Origin: Prolixibacteraceae bacterium
GTDB taxonomy: Bacteria > Bacteroidota > Bacteroidia > Bacteroidales > Prolixibacteraceae
Direction of reading: 5' to 3'
Assembly (NCBI GenBank): GCA_003506435.1
Contig: DOAQ01000030.1
Location: forward strand, 1 to 64,000
DNA length: 64,000 nucleotides
Position 1 is the stretch's first letter, and each line of letters starts with the position of its first letter. Made by a program: the position numbers and the translations under genes. Of this stretch, positions 8,458 through 17,914 are shown piece after piece. The notes under the pieces were generated by a model that ran no database searches, was not told where the DNA came from, and worked only from the letters and a program-made list of their open reading frames with translations.

Positions 8458-10107
8458 TTACAAATCTTCAAGTGTCAGGCGTTGCCCTTTTTTTATTAAT
8501 TCTTTTTTCAGTGTTTCATACAGCACATCCTGAATGGCTATTTTTTTATCGATGGCCAAACCTGCTGCCACTGCTGCTGACTGCCCCAGGATCATAAACA
8601 CAGGCTCCATGCGGATCGAACCGTAGGCAATGTGGCTTGACGAAACACATACCGGAACCAACAAATTGCTGCATTCTTCCTTCTTCGGAATAATTGAACC
8701 GTAAGAGATTGAGTAAGGGAATGGTGGTTCAACACCAATATCCCCCTCGTTTTGGACGAATCCACCAGCCGTAACATAGCGTTGCACATTATGCGAATCC
8801 ATTCCGTATGAGCCCATTCCAACCGGTTCCGGCACCTGACGTTTTCCCAAAACATCATTTTCAGTAGTTACATATACCCCAATCATTCGGCGCGCTTCGC
8901 GGATATAAAGCTGGTGCGGCCAGTTGCCATTATCGGCAAACTCATCTTTTGCCAATCCCCAGTTTTGCATTTTTGCCCTGATTTCTGCCGGTACCCGATG
9001 GTCATTACCAACAAAATACAACAAGCCTTTCTGATAATCCTCGTGTTCCTTAATGATTTCTTTTCTACGTTCATAAGAGGCTTCAGGATAATCGTAATTC
9101 ATCCCGATAAAATCGCTGCTGAATGGACCATGATTATTCGTATCGGTTTTCCGGTTGGGGATCATATCGAATTTGACAAACCATTCCAGCCATCCGGAAT
9201 CAAACACACGAGCCAGTAATTCATATTTCGACGGGTCATAATTATCAGGCTTCGGAAAAGGGACACGGTTGTCCGGGTGGTTGCTCATGCACATCCTGAA
9301 ACAATATGCCTGTATCTTTTTATCTCCGATACAATCGGCAGCAATTGGCTCCGGTGAGATTCCATACAGCAAACCGCTTGTTTTATCGCCCGGAATCTTA
9401 TATGGATCAATTTCCGTTTTAAAAAGATGACTGTGGTGCCTGGCCAAAGACTGAACTCCATTACATTTTTCATTATAAACAGAACAGGCTTCACGGCCAA
9501 CGTGGTATGAAACTCCGGTAGCAGCCATCAAATCGCCTTCGTAAGTAGCATCAATAAACATCTTACCTGAAAAAGTTTTTCCTGAAAGAGTTGTTATCGA
9601 AACAATTTTCCCGTTTTTCATTTCCACACCATCTTTGCGGTCAAGCCATTCATCGCGAAAGACAGCTATTTTGTTTTCAATAATAAAATCTTCGAAAACC
9701 TGTTCTGCTATGCGGGGTTCAAAGGTCCACATAGTAGGTTTTTCAACATTTTTTGCCATATTCCCATTTCCGGGATACTTTTGCCACTTCCAGGTCGCCG
9801 GGTCGTTATATGCCTGCCAGATTCGGTGATAAAATTCACGGGAAATACCGCCAATAGCTGCTTTATTGCCCATGTCGGTATATCCCAGCCCGCCGGAAGA
9901 AAGTCCACCCAAATGTATATCGGGAGAAACAACAATAACTGTTTTTCCCGATTGTACTACTTCAACAGCAGCAGTTATCGCAGCCGATGTACCACCATAG
10001 ATAATTATATCGGCCCTTTTGATATTTCCCTTTTGATTTCCCTGGGAATAAATAGTAACAGAAAATAAAATGAATAAGATAAAAATAGATTTTAGAAGTC
10101 TCTGCAT
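8458..10107 (-). CDS. Secreted FAD-dependent oxidoreductase (FAD_oxidored family)
   Basis: From the ATG at 10107 the protein has 549 residues, with a signal peptide (MQRLLKSIFILFILFSVTIYSQ) and then a Rossmann FAD-binding start, IIYGGTSAAITAAVEVVQSG, followed by GGLSSGGLGYTD. This is the PF12831 FAD-dependent oxidoreductase family, common in Planctomycetes and Bacteroidota polysaccharide loci and probably acting on a sugar or carboxylate in the periplasm. Histidine-rich ARHHSHL and the C-terminal QSAAVAAGLA segment are family-like. It is the last gene of the operon with a Gfo/Idh/MocA protein, a DUF1080 protein and an SGNH hydrolase, which suggests redox chemistry on a sugar. The substrate is unknown. 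An in-frame start 36 bases upstream lacks a reason to be preferred. Confidence 0.85.
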   Translation of the reverse strand: MQRLLKSIFILFILFSVTIYSQGNQKGNIKRADIIIYGGTSAAITAAVEVVQSGKTVIVVSPDIHLGGLSSGGLGYTDMGNKAAIGGISREFYHRIWQAYNDPATWKWQKYPGNGNMAKNVEKPTMWTFEPRIAEQVFEDFIIENKIAVFRDEWLDRKDGVEMKNGKIVSITTLSGKTFSGKMFIDATYEGDLMAATGVSYHVGREACSVYNEKCNGVQSLARHHSHLFKTEIDPYKIPGDKTSGLLYGISPEPIAADCIGDKKIQAYCFRMCMSNHPDNRVPFPKPDNYDPSKYELLARVFDSGWLEWFVKFDMIPNRKTDTNNHGPFSSDFIGMNYDYPEASYERRKEIIKEHEDYQKGLLYFVGNDHRVPAEIRAKMQNWGLAKDEFADNGNWPHQLYIREARRMIGVYVTTENDVLGKRQVPEPVGMGSYGMDSHNVQRYVTAGGFVQNEGDIGVEPPFPYSISYGSIIPKKEECSNLLVPVCVSSSHIAYGSIRMEPVFMILGQSAAVAAGLAIDKKIAIQDVLYETLKKELIKKGQRLTLEDL

Positions 10108-10175
10108 AATAATATATTTATCGTATTTAGGATTGAAATCCAATCTGTCAGAATGTTAAATTAATAAAAACCAGA

Positions 10176-10844
10176 TTATTTAGCTTCCAGACATTTGATA
10201 ATTTCAGGTGCTATAATTTTTCTTCCGCCCTCACCATTCGGATGAAGCCCATCCGTTACATATTTGAGGAATGCCGGTTCGCCCTGATCCAGTATCTTTT
10301 GCCAGTTGGAATAATGGTCGATCAGCAACAATTTTTCCTTTTTAGCAACTTTACGGTACACATCATAAATATGAACCAGATTTGGACGGGTAACCGCTGA
10401 TTGTCCAATAGCCATATTCATTACCTGAAGGATGATCTCGCACGATGGATTTGCCAAACGAATCCGGTCGATCATGTATTTCAGGTTCAGACGAACCAGC
10501 TCAGGCGACATATTGTAACGCTGTACCGCATCGTTAATTCCAAATTCCATAATTACTACGTTTGGGTTCTTGGCGATTACGTTATTCTCCAGATGTTGTA
10601 CTCCCCATGTTGACCACTTTCCTCCTTCTCCTGCCAGGCAGAATGTCAAATGATTGCCGTATTTCTCGTTCATATAACGGGTAACTTCTCCCATCCACGA
10701 CTCGCCATGTCCCCCGCTTGACAAGCTGGTTCCATATACAACTACAAATTGATCTTTCCCCGTAGCAAGATTTTTAACTAAGCGGGACTGTGCAAAGGCT
10801 GACGAACAGCCAATCATCATTATAAAAAACAGGATACGTTTCAT
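10176..10844 (-). CDS. Secreted SGNH/GDSL hydrolase
   Basis: The 222-residue product, taken from the ATG at 10844, starts with a signal peptide (MKRILFFIMMIGCSSAFAQ). SGNH blocks are complete: Ser40 in VVYGTSLSSGG, glycines in LAGEGGKW (72-75), Asn104 in FGINDA, and Asp198/His201 in TDGLHPNGEG. It should be a periplasmic or secreted carbohydrate esterase, for example a deacetylase of acylated glycans. A TTG codon at 10892 would extend the protein by 16 residues into the upstream gene and disrupt the signal peptide, so the ATG is preferred. It is third in the operon after the DUF1080 protein. Confidence 0.88.
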   Translation of the reverse strand: MKRILFFIMMIGCSSAFAQSRLVKNLATGKDQFVVVYGTSLSSGGHGESWMGEVTRYMNEKYGNHLTFCLAGEGGKWSTWGVQHLENNVIAKNPNVVIMEFGINDAVQRYNMSPELVRLNLKYMIDRIRLANPSCEIILQVMNMAIGQSAVTRPNLVHIYDVYRKVAKKEKLLLIDHYSNWQKILDQGEPAFLKYVTDGLHPNGEGGRKIIAPEIIKCLEAK

Positions 10845-10884
10845 TCGTTTATGATTTGAGTCAAATAAAAAATTCAACAGTTGA

Positions 10885-13800
10885 TTATTCAAGACTTTTT
10901 ATTCTCAGATTTCTAAAAGACAATGGTTTGCCATGTCCTAAAAAACCGATATGCCCTGATTTATTAAGCAATCCGGGGTGTTGTAAATGATCAGCAGTTT
11001 CCGTACCATTTTTGCTGGCTTCGGCAATGTCTCCGTCGAGAATAACTTCGCCGTTCAGCGTTACTTTAATCCGGTTCCCAATTGCCTGTACTTCTTGGTA
11101 ATTCCATTCGCCAACAGGTTTCAGGAAGCCACGTTTAGCGGGAATTACCCCGTAAACAGAACCATGATACTGATAGGGTTGAAGGCGATCTTTGTAGATT
11201 CCGGCTTCATTATCCAGTATTTGTAATTCCATGCCAACATAAGCAGCATTTCCATGTATTGGCGTCCGTATTCCAAGCCCATTATTGGCACCCGGGGTTA
11301 ATTTAAACTCAAACCGTAAGATAAAGTCACTATATTCCTTCGCCGTATACGTATTTACATTCATCGAATTTTCACCAGCAGGTTTATAAACGATCATTCC
11401 TTCCTGTGCAAAATAATCGGTTGTATTGCCTACCCAGCCATCCATATTCAAGCCGTTGAAAAGCGGAACAAAACCTTCTTTGTTTTCTTGCTCACTTACC
11501 TGATATGATTGAGGCCGTTTAATTTCCCTGATATAAATATCCCTGTATGCGACCTTGCTTCCATGCGCCTGCAATTCGATCTGTCCAAACGGAAAAATCG
11601 GCTGGTTTCTATCCCAATAATTTTCCATGACAATATTATCCACAACCAATCGTCCATTGAGATAGACGGTGACCCTGTCGGCAACCATTTTTATATAAAA
11701 AGAATTCCACTCTCCAACGGCATTGTCTGCAACAACCAACGGTTTACTAAGATTCTTTTTGTTATTATACAAACCACCTGAGCCAACTTGTGCACCAACA
11801 TTAACACGCGATGTGTCCCAGATTTGCACCTGGGGAGTTCCACGCAGATAAATTCCGGCATCCGGCTCATCTCCGGGATAAAGTTTCCAATCCACATACA
11901 TTTCGAAATCTGCGTAATTCTTCACACTACACAGATTGTTTCCCTTTCCACTAAAAACAAGCATATCGTTTTCAACAGTCCAATTATCAATGGCTTCTTT
12001 ATTTGCGACTACCTGAGCTTCGGCAAGCGCTTTTTCACTCATTGAAGCACGTGAAACCGGATTTCCAACCAACCCTTTCCATCCAGTCAGGTCTTTCCCG
12101 TTAAACATGGGGACAAAACCATCTGTTTGCGGTAACGAAGCCAAATGTTTCAACAATGCCTGTTTCTGGTAATTTGCTTCATCATCTTTATTTAAAGAAA
12201 TAGCTTTTCGTACAATCTCTTCAACCATCGCTCCATACAACGAAGAATTCGCCAAAATAATGGCAATAACCGATTGGACTGCCGTTTGCTGCAAGTCGCT
12301 ATGATCAAGATATTTCGACGCAAAGATCAACGCAGGCAGGGTACTGTTTTTCGAGATTCCCTGCAAAATTTGTTTTTGCTGATTGACTGAAGCCGCAAGC
12401 TCCATTGCATTTCGGAACATAAGGACTTTCTGGTCCGCTGTATTCCCTGATTTATTAATACCTGCAATATAACTTCCCAACGCTACATCATGAAACTTCC
12501 CGGAAGGATTGTTCCTGCTAATCCGGCAAAGTGCGTCAAGCGCCGTAAAATCGCTCCAGTTGGAAAGCGCTTTCAGTGCAGCTTCTTTTTGTACCGAACT
12601 GCTGGTTTCAAATTCTTTTTCTACAATAGCCAATGCTTCGATGCCCCCGATTTTAGCAAGAACATTATAATAAAGGGCTTGCTTGTCCCCTGCTTTTTTC
12701 ATCATCGACATTACAGAGGAAATCTGTTCTGACTGTTTTCCCAAATTTTGAATAGCAGCAAACAAAGCATCCTGCAAAGCTGAAATTTCTTTCTCATCAG
12801 AGGCCTTATTTAAAAGTCCGGCAATTTTCTCTTCATCACCACTTTTTACCACAAACGGAAGCGCTTTTGCCGCAGCCAGTTTTACCTGGGAATCGGAGTT
12901 CTCAGCTTCACAAATGATCAAATTCCCGTGGCGGGCAGCCTGTCGTTTGGCAATAATTTCGATCATTGCACATCGGGCTGTTCCTGAAACCTGTGGAATA
13001 CAGACAGCCGCAGCATCGGCAACGCCATCATTATCGATGGACAACAGAGCAGCTTTGGCGGCAATAATAATCTCATCGTTTCCTGACTTTACCAAATTAG
13101 TAATCGGAGCAATGGCTTCTGCCTGACCTGTTTTTGCAACAGCTTTAATTGTTGCCAGTTTTACTTGCCTGTTATCTGATTTCAACATTTTCAATAGCAA
13201 TGGGAATGCTGATTTGTCATTCTGGATTGCCAGCATTCGGATCAGTTCAGCTTTTAACTCATTGTTATTTGTTGACTTGACAATTTTTTGCATTTGTTTC
13301 GAAACATCAGGCGAGAACAGTGTTTCCAACAATGATTGTGCTGCTATCCGGTAATCTTTATCGGCAGACTTCAGTGCATTCATCAATTCAGGGATTGCCT
13401 TTTCACCGGCATGTTCTGTCAATAATTGTAAAGCTGCACTTTGTGTATAGACAGGAACTTCTTTGTTTTTGAGAATATTCATGCACGCATTTTCAACAAA
13501 GGCACTGTTGCCATTTTCAGCAACCCGCTTGAGGAAAAGCAGATACGAGCCAACAGCATCGGTTGATTCAAAGGAATATTTGCTTTTTTCTGCTTCTGTA
13601 GCCAGCAAAGATGCAGACTGTATATCACCCATCTCGGCAAGCGCCCGCAAAACAGTTTTTTTCAGATTTAGGTCGGAAGTTGTTGTCAGCATCCTGATTT
13701 TTTCGACAGATGACGAATGCCGCATTTCGCCAAGGGCTTCAATCAAAGTTATTTGTTGTACAACGTCTGTTCTTGACAGAACTTCGGATATAGCTTTCTT

Positions 13801-14298
13801 TGACAATTCGGAATTAATGCGTACCAAAACACGCGCTGCCGGATCGCAAAGCCGGTTATTTGAAAGATAATTACACACTACAGTAACAGCCTCATCACCG
13901 GCAATATATTGTAATTCCTGAAGCAAAAAGTCTTTCACTTCATCGTCTTTCGCATCTCCAATGGCTTTGCAGATTGCCAGCGAACAGCTTTTCATCTGAT
14001 CGGTATTCCCGCCTTTGGCCACATATTTAACCAAACCACTGATTGCATAACGAAAAGCAACATCGTCGCCTTTTCCCGGGGCAACCAGGTTTTCAGCAAT
14101 TACAGCAAGAGCTTTTCCGCCCAATGCCGACAATTCTGTCATCACCCGATTCTGGTCGGCAGAACTTTGAGGCGGCAACTTCATCAAAAGGTCAGCAATT
14201 TTTGTTTCTATTGTGCGCTGGTCATTCTGAACCGGCTGTGCAAACAAGCTAATTGAAAAGACAACAGCAAATAAGAATGATATTATTGTTCGTTTCAT
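10885..14298 (-). CDS. HEAT-repeat protein with two C-terminal DUF1080 domains
   Basis: This very large (1137 residues) secreted protein begins with a signal peptide (MKRTIISFLFAVVFSISLFA). About residues 30-710 are helical HEAT repeats, seen as recurring motifs such as VKLAAAKALPFV and AALKALSNW. Two concanavalin-like DUF1080 (PF06439, 3-keto-disaccharide hydrolase) domains follow, each opening with FVP-hydrophobic-FNG: FVPMFNGKDLTGW near residue 729 and FVPLFNGLNMDGW near 949. DUF1080 proteins have been linked to hydrolysis of 3-keto-glycosides made by Gfo/Idh/MocA dehydrogenases. Here such a dehydrogenase is encoded 25 bases upstream. The HEAT part is probably a protein- or glycan-binding scaffold. 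The two catalytic-type domains may differ in specificity. Confidence 0.88.
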   Translation of the reverse strand: MKRTIISFLFAVVFSISLFAQPVQNDQRTIETKIADLLMKLPPQSSADQNRVMTELSALGGKALAVIAENLVAPGKGDDVAFRYAISGLVKYVAKGGNTDQMKSCSLAICKAIGDAKDDEVKDFLLQELQYIAGDEAVTVVCNYLSNNRLCDPAARVLVRINSELSKKAISEVLSRTDVVQQITLIEALGEMRHSSSVEKIRMLTTTSDLNLKKTVLRALAEMGDIQSASLLATEAEKSKYSFESTDAVGSYLLFLKRVAENGNSAFVENACMNILKNKEVPVYTQSAALQLLTEHAGEKAIPELMNALKSADKDYRIAAQSLLETLFSPDVSKQMQKIVKSTNNNELKAELIRMLAIQNDKSAFPLLLKMLKSDNRQVKLATIKAVAKTGQAEAIAPITNLVKSGNDEIIIAAKAALLSIDNDGVADAAAVCIPQVSGTARCAMIEIIAKRQAARHGNLIICEAENSDSQVKLAAAKALPFVVKSGDEEKIAGLLNKASDEKEISALQDALFAAIQNLGKQSEQISSVMSMMKKAGDKQALYYNVLAKIGGIEALAIVEKEFETSSSVQKEAALKALSNWSDFTALDALCRISRNNPSGKFHDVALGSYIAGINKSGNTADQKVLMFRNAMELAASVNQQKQILQGISKNSTLPALIFASKYLDHSDLQQTAVQSVIAIILANSSLYGAMVEEIVRKAISLNKDDEANYQKQALLKHLASLPQTDGFVPMFNGKDLTGWKGLVGNPVSRASMSEKALAEAQVVANKEAIDNWTVENDMLVFSGKGNNLCSVKNYADFEMYVDWKLYPGDEPDAGIYLRGTPQVQIWDTSRVNVGAQVGSGGLYNNKKNLSKPLVVADNAVGEWNSFYIKMVADRVTVYLNGRLVVDNIVMENYWDRNQPIFPFGQIELQAHGSKVAYRDIYIREIKRPQSYQVSEQENKEGFVPLFNGLNMDGWVGNTTDYFAQEGMIVYKPAGENSMNVNTYTAKEYSDFILRFEFKLTPGANNGLGIRTPIHGNAAYVGMELQILDNEAGIYKDRLQPYQYHGSVYGVIPAKRGFLKPVGEWNYQEVQAIGNRIKVTLNGEVILDGDIAEASKNGTETADHLQHPGLLNKSGHIGFLGHGKPLSFRNLRIKSLE

Positions 14299-14323
14299 AA
14301 TTAATCGATATTTATAAGGATAA

Positions 14324-15577
14324 TCAAATATTCCAGGGTGCCCTCATTGGCTGGTTTATCAACAAATTAGCCGCATGATCGCCGATAAATTCGAGTTTTA
14401 CCGGATCGAATTGCAAAGAACGGCCAAGCCTGATTGCAATAATTGCCATGTTCACCAACGTGCAGGAACGGAACCCATTTTCCTCATTTAAGGCAAACTT
14501 TTGCCGTGTCTTTACAGACTCCGAGAAATCGATCACCTGGGGTTCAGGATCAGGAAAAGCCGCCAGTTTCTTTTCCAAATTGGGAATATCGGAATGAAAG
14601 CCCGGATACAATTTCCCTTTCGGCCCTTCAATGTAAGGAACATTCAAATCTTTATTTTCTCCGTCAAGAATGATTTTACAGCCATCTTCATACGTTAATT
14701 CAATGCGTTTCCAGGTACCGGCAGCATCGGGATGCTGTTGCGGTGCATCTATATCTACACGTACCGGGCTGGTATTGTCTTTCCCCAGAAAATACTGGAT
14801 CGGATCAAGATAATGCTGTCCCATGTCACCCAAACCACCGCCATCGTAATCCCAATAACCCCGGAATGTTCCGTGTACCCTGTGTGGATTATACGGTTTA
14901 AAAGGCGCCGGCCCCAGCCACATATTATAATCCAATTCTGCGGGAACCGGCTGAATATTGAGCGAAGTTTTTCCTACCCAAAAGAATTTCCAGTTAAAAC
15001 CTGTGGCTGCATTCACTGTGACTTTCAACGGCCAACCCAACAACCCGCTTTGTACCAATTTTTTGATAGGCTCAACAGTCGTCCCCATCCCGTAAAAAGT
15101 ATCGGCAAACCGGAACCATGTGTTCAGTCGGAATACCCGTCCATGCCGGGCGATAGCTTCTTTCACGCGTATTCCTTCACCAATAGTCCGGGTCATGGGT
15201 TTTTCGCACCAAACATCTTTACCGGCCTTTGCAGCATCAACACTCATAATACCGTGCCAATGAGGTGGAGTTGCAATATGTACAATATCAATCCCGGGAT
15301 CAAGCAACAATTCCCGGTAATCATGATAGGCTTTTGTTCCCTCAGGACATTTGGCAAGCGACGTTTTCAGATGATTCGCATCGACATCACAAATTGCCGT
15401 TAAACGCGCCCCCGGATATACTATATGCCTTTGTCCCATGCCTCCTACCCCGATGACTGCTTTGGTGAGCTGATCACTTGGCGCAAGATTTTTATTTCCG
15501 CCCATCACATGGGCCGGGATGATCGAGAATACGCCCAATGTGGCAAGTCCGCTCCTAAAAAACTCTTTTCTGTTCAT
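14324..15577 (-). CDS. Gfo/Idh/MocA-family oxidoreductase, exported
   Basis: From the ATG at 15577 this is a 417-residue NAD(P)-dependent sugar oxidoreductase. The N-terminus (MNRKEFFRSGLATLGVFSII) resembles the RK-type export signal of Bacteroidota Gfo proteins. The Rossmann motif VIGVGGMGQRH and the family motif CEKPMT are intact. A GDMGQHYLDPIQY segment carries the usual catalytic-site histidine. It likely oxidises or reduces a sugar carbon, commonly C3, with a tightly bound cofactor. It is the first gene of the operon with the DUF1080 protein, so it could make the keto-glycoside those domains cleave. An alternative ATG at 15586 adds three residues. Confidence 0.9.
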   Translation of the reverse strand: MNRKEFFRSGLATLGVFSIIPAHVMGGNKNLAPSDQLTKAVIGVGGMGQRHIVYPGARLTAICDVDANHLKTSLAKCPEGTKAYHDYRELLLDPGIDIVHIATPPHWHGIMSVDAAKAGKDVWCEKPMTRTIGEGIRVKEAIARHGRVFRLNTWFRFADTFYGMGTTVEPIKKLVQSGLLGWPLKVTVNAATGFNWKFFWVGKTSLNIQPVPAELDYNMWLGPAPFKPYNPHRVHGTFRGYWDYDGGGLGDMGQHYLDPIQYFLGKDNTSPVRVDIDAPQQHPDAAGTWKRIELTYEDGCKIILDGENKDLNVPYIEGPKGKLYPGFHSDIPNLEKKLAAFPDPEPQVIDFSESVKTRQKFALNEENGFRSCTLVNMAIIAIRLGRSLQFDPVKLEFIGDHAANLLINQPMRAPWNI

Positions 15578-15610
15578 AACTGTCATTTTATAATTGATTT
15601 TCCATTGCGT

Positions 15611-15628
15611 TTCCCGTAAATGGGAAAT
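15611..15628. repeat. Inverted repeat TTTCCC-N6-GGGAAA in the Gfo leader
   Basis: A perfect 6-bp inverted repeat with a 6-base spacer lies 34 bases upstream of the Gfo start codon. It could be an operator or a short RNA hairpin. Function is unknown. Confidence 0.45.
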
Positions 15629-15860
15629 TCTCAATTCGTTTAATCTTATCTTTTCTGTTGATATGTTTCATTGTTTTTAAAATTTCCTTTCAATGAACCG
15701 CAGCGATTCAAAAGTTTTGCGACAGCGCAATACAGAACCTTTCTGCTGAGACAAAACCAGCAAAAACACCAATCAGACATTCGCAAAATATTAAAACTGC
15801 GCCGGGGAATCCATCTTTCAGACCTGATTCCAGAGAGAAATAATAATTCTCATGGATCAG

Positions 15861-15907
15861 AAAGGTGACGGTCAGGTAAAAACAACGACTACCCGACCGT
15901 CCACTTT
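15861..15907 (-). terminator. Hairpin terminator of Sus locus 1
   Basis: AAAGGTGACGGTCAGGTA pairs with TACCCGACCGTCCACTTTT with one bulge and one mismatch. On the minus strand it follows the DUF4998 stop at 15921 and leads into TTTCTG, a short T-run. Confidence 0.6.
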
Positions 15908-15920
15908 TCGATTTCTTTGG

Positions 15921-16640
15921 TTAAGGTATTGTTATTGTTTTACTTGAAGCATAAAATACATCAATAGCATTCGGTTCCGGATGGAACATTGTCCGATACG
16001 ACACTGGTTTTGTCTTATCAACATTCAAAAGTTTCATCGGAGTTGTCACTTCGGTATCGGCCAGGACCAATGTTTTTCCTGTTCCATCTTTATCGGTATA
16101 CGAAATTTCTATCCCGATTTCTTTATCGTTGATCGGACCGGAAAAAGTTAGCGACAACGAAGCATCGGAAACCTGGTAAACAAACGACTTCAGCACCCGG
16201 TTGACAAGGGTCGACCGAAAACGGTCACCGTAAATATTGATGATTTTTTCAAACGGGATAGAAAAATGGCCTTTATCATCCTGAGTAATAACTTTCAGTG
16301 TATAATTCCCTTCACTGATTGTTTTCGTACTTGATGTTCCCCCGATGTAAACTTCAAACGACTCGGTGGAAGACGTGTGGTTTATATCGACAAATAACGA
16401 GTCGTTGTTTGGGTACCAGTAAAATCCCACCGCCTTGGCCCGTGGATCTGACGCCCAAAACCGGAGCTTGATCCGCCCGTCACCTGCAAAAGTTTTCAGG
16501 GAATCAATCTTTCCGATATAAATCCGTTCTCCTCCGGCTAAATATTCGTCGTGCATATCGTTCATGTCAGAACAACTGTATAACGCTATTACAATACTCA
16601 CTAGTAAGAATATATATGAACCTGATTTTTTCATAACCAT
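15921..16640 (-). CDS. DUF4998 surface lipoprotein, locus 1
   Basis: The 239-residue protein begins with a lipoprotein signal ending in LYSC and continues as a DUF4998 protein of two beta-sandwich-like halves. Family features shared with two other proteins in this window are the GGE-hydrophobic-Y-GKIDSLK start, the segment NIYGDRFRSTLVNR in the middle, and the YRTMF...AIDVFYASS ending. It probably sits on the outer membrane next to SusD and binds glycan. It is the last gene of locus 1, 11 bases after the DUF4959/DUF5000 gene, and is followed by a hairpin. In locus 2 the equivalent protein has an extra C-terminal domain. Confidence 0.85.
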   Translation of the reverse strand: MVMKKSGSYIFLLVSIVIALYSCSDMNDMHDEYLAGGERIYIGKIDSLKTFAGDGRIKLRFWASDPRAKAVGFYWYPNNDSLFVDINHTSSTESFEVYIGGTSSTKTISEGNYTLKVITQDDKGHFSIPFEKIINIYGDRFRSTLVNRVLKSFVYQVSDASLSLTFSGPINDKEIGIEISYTDKDGTGKTLVLADTEVTTPMKLLNVDKTKPVSYRTMFHPEPNAIDVFYASSKTITIP

Positions 16641-16651
16641 AGCATTTAATT

Positions 16652-17881
16652 TTATTTTTCAATCTGACCCCAGAAAGTCAATTCATTGATATGAAGATTA
16701 GAGGAACCGCTCCATGTGCTAATTAGTTTAAAGCGTAGATAGCGGACGGCCGGGGCATCCAATGGAAATTCAAATTCTTCCCCATCTTTCGCGTAGGCAG
16801 TATCTTCAGTAGTTAGAGCCGACCCGGCAGCCAATCCCGAAGGACGCTTTGATTCTCCGCTCATGAGTTTGACCCACGCCGGATTGCTTTGCCAGTTCAA
16901 GTCTTCAGCATTATTAGCAACTGTTGCATCATTTGTTCCATACCATTCAAACAATTTCGGATTGTGAAGGGCAAAAAGATAGTTTACCCGTTGCCACAAC
17001 CGGAAACGCGACAACTTGGCTTTTACGCCCATGTCGAAGGTGAAAATAGGCAGTATGATTTGCCCTACCTGACCTGCTGCGCTCAATTTCAGATAGTACA
17101 GGTTATTATCAACGTTCGTGATACCATCCCACATTTTACTTGGTAAACCACCACCATAAGCTTCCACCGCATGTCGGGATGATAGTTTCAACCCGACAAA
17201 TCCTGATTTTGGGATTTCCTCTTCAAAATAAGGTTTCAGGCTTAACACAAGTGTATCGGTATAATTATCATAGGTGTCGCGCACAAAAATGCCAAAAGTA
17301 GCTTTTGTGGAATCCAACCCGCGAACTGATTTTTGAGCCAATGCTTCCGACGAATAAAAATTGTCGATATAGCTAAATTCACCGGTTGTCCCACTTTTTT
17401 TCAAAACACCCATGACAATGTCTTCCTTATAAAAGTTAGGCCAGCTAAGTTTAAACCCGCCAAAAGCTTCCTGTACTTTCAAACTGTCCATAATGCCATA
17501 AATGGGTGAATCAAGTGGTTCAATCTCAACATTGAGAGGTGTAGATTCATTTTGGCTCCGGTCAACCGAAATTAACTGGACCGTTTGTTTTTGAGATTTT
17601 CCAAAGCCTTTCACAAGCATTGAATTACTGAACACGGAAGTTTTTGTAACGCCGTTTTTCCCACTTGGAAGATCGTATAAAGCCTGTACATACAATAAAT
17701 CTTCTTCGTCCGGTAACTGGTATGAAATTTTAGATCTCCCCGGAAGGTTATCGACGACTACCTTACTGACTGGCTGAGGGGCAACATTATCCGTAGGATA
17801 TTGCCCAATCATTTCTTCTTTGCAATTATTTAGCAGAGCAAATGCTAGGAGTAAATAAAAATATAATTGATATTTCTTCAT
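16652..17881 (-). CDS. DUF4959/DUF5126/DUF5000 lipoprotein, locus 1
   Basis: A 409-residue SGBP-type surface lipoprotein. The signal ends at LLNNC. About residues 20-125 match DUF4959 (PGRSKISYQLPDEEDLLYV), about 125-235 match DUF5126, and about 250-405 match DUF5000, a discoidin-like carbohydrate-binding fold (TFDMGVKAKLSRFRLWQR, VRYLRFKLISTWSG). Such proteins accompany SusC/SusD pairs and help capture glycan at the cell surface. The gene lies 33 bases after susD and 11 before the DUF4998 gene, so it is co-transcribed. It has a clear paralogue in locus 2 (31249-32466). Confidence 0.9.
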   Translation of the reverse strand: MKKYQLYFYLLLAFALLNNCKEEMIGQYPTDNVAPQPVSKVVVDNLPGRSKISYQLPDEEDLLYVQALYDLPSGKNGVTKTSVFSNSMLVKGFGKSQKQTVQLISVDRSQNESTPLNVEIEPLDSPIYGIMDSLKVQEAFGGFKLSWPNFYKEDIVMGVLKKSGTTGEFSYIDNFYSSEALAQKSVRGLDSTKATFGIFVRDTYDNYTDTLVLSLKPYFEEEIPKSGFVGLKLSSRHAVEAYGGGLPSKMWDGITNVDNNLYYLKLSAAGQVGQIILPIFTFDMGVKAKLSRFRLWQRVNYLFALHNPKLFEWYGTNDATVANNAEDLNWQSNPAWVKLMSGESKRPSGLAAGSALTTEDTAYAKDGEEFEFPLDAPAVRYLRFKLISTWSGSSNLHINELTFWGQIEK

Positions 17882-17914
17882 GTTTCAATTTTTTTATACT
17901 GAGAACAAATCATT

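Larger units (their letters stand above)
15578..15920. other. Intergenic region between the keto-sugar operon and Sus locus 1
   Basis: This 343-base gap holds the leader of the Gfo gene with a small inverted repeat, and the probable terminator of Sus locus 1 at its right end. I see no RNA gene and no credible coding frame. A weak 65-codon plus-strand reading frame here has no recognisable features. Confidence 0.6.

Noticed and set aside
15671..15868. 65-codon plus-strand frame in the gap beside Sus locus 1
   Set aside because: It has no recognisable domain or signal, and the region is better explained as leader and terminator sequence.
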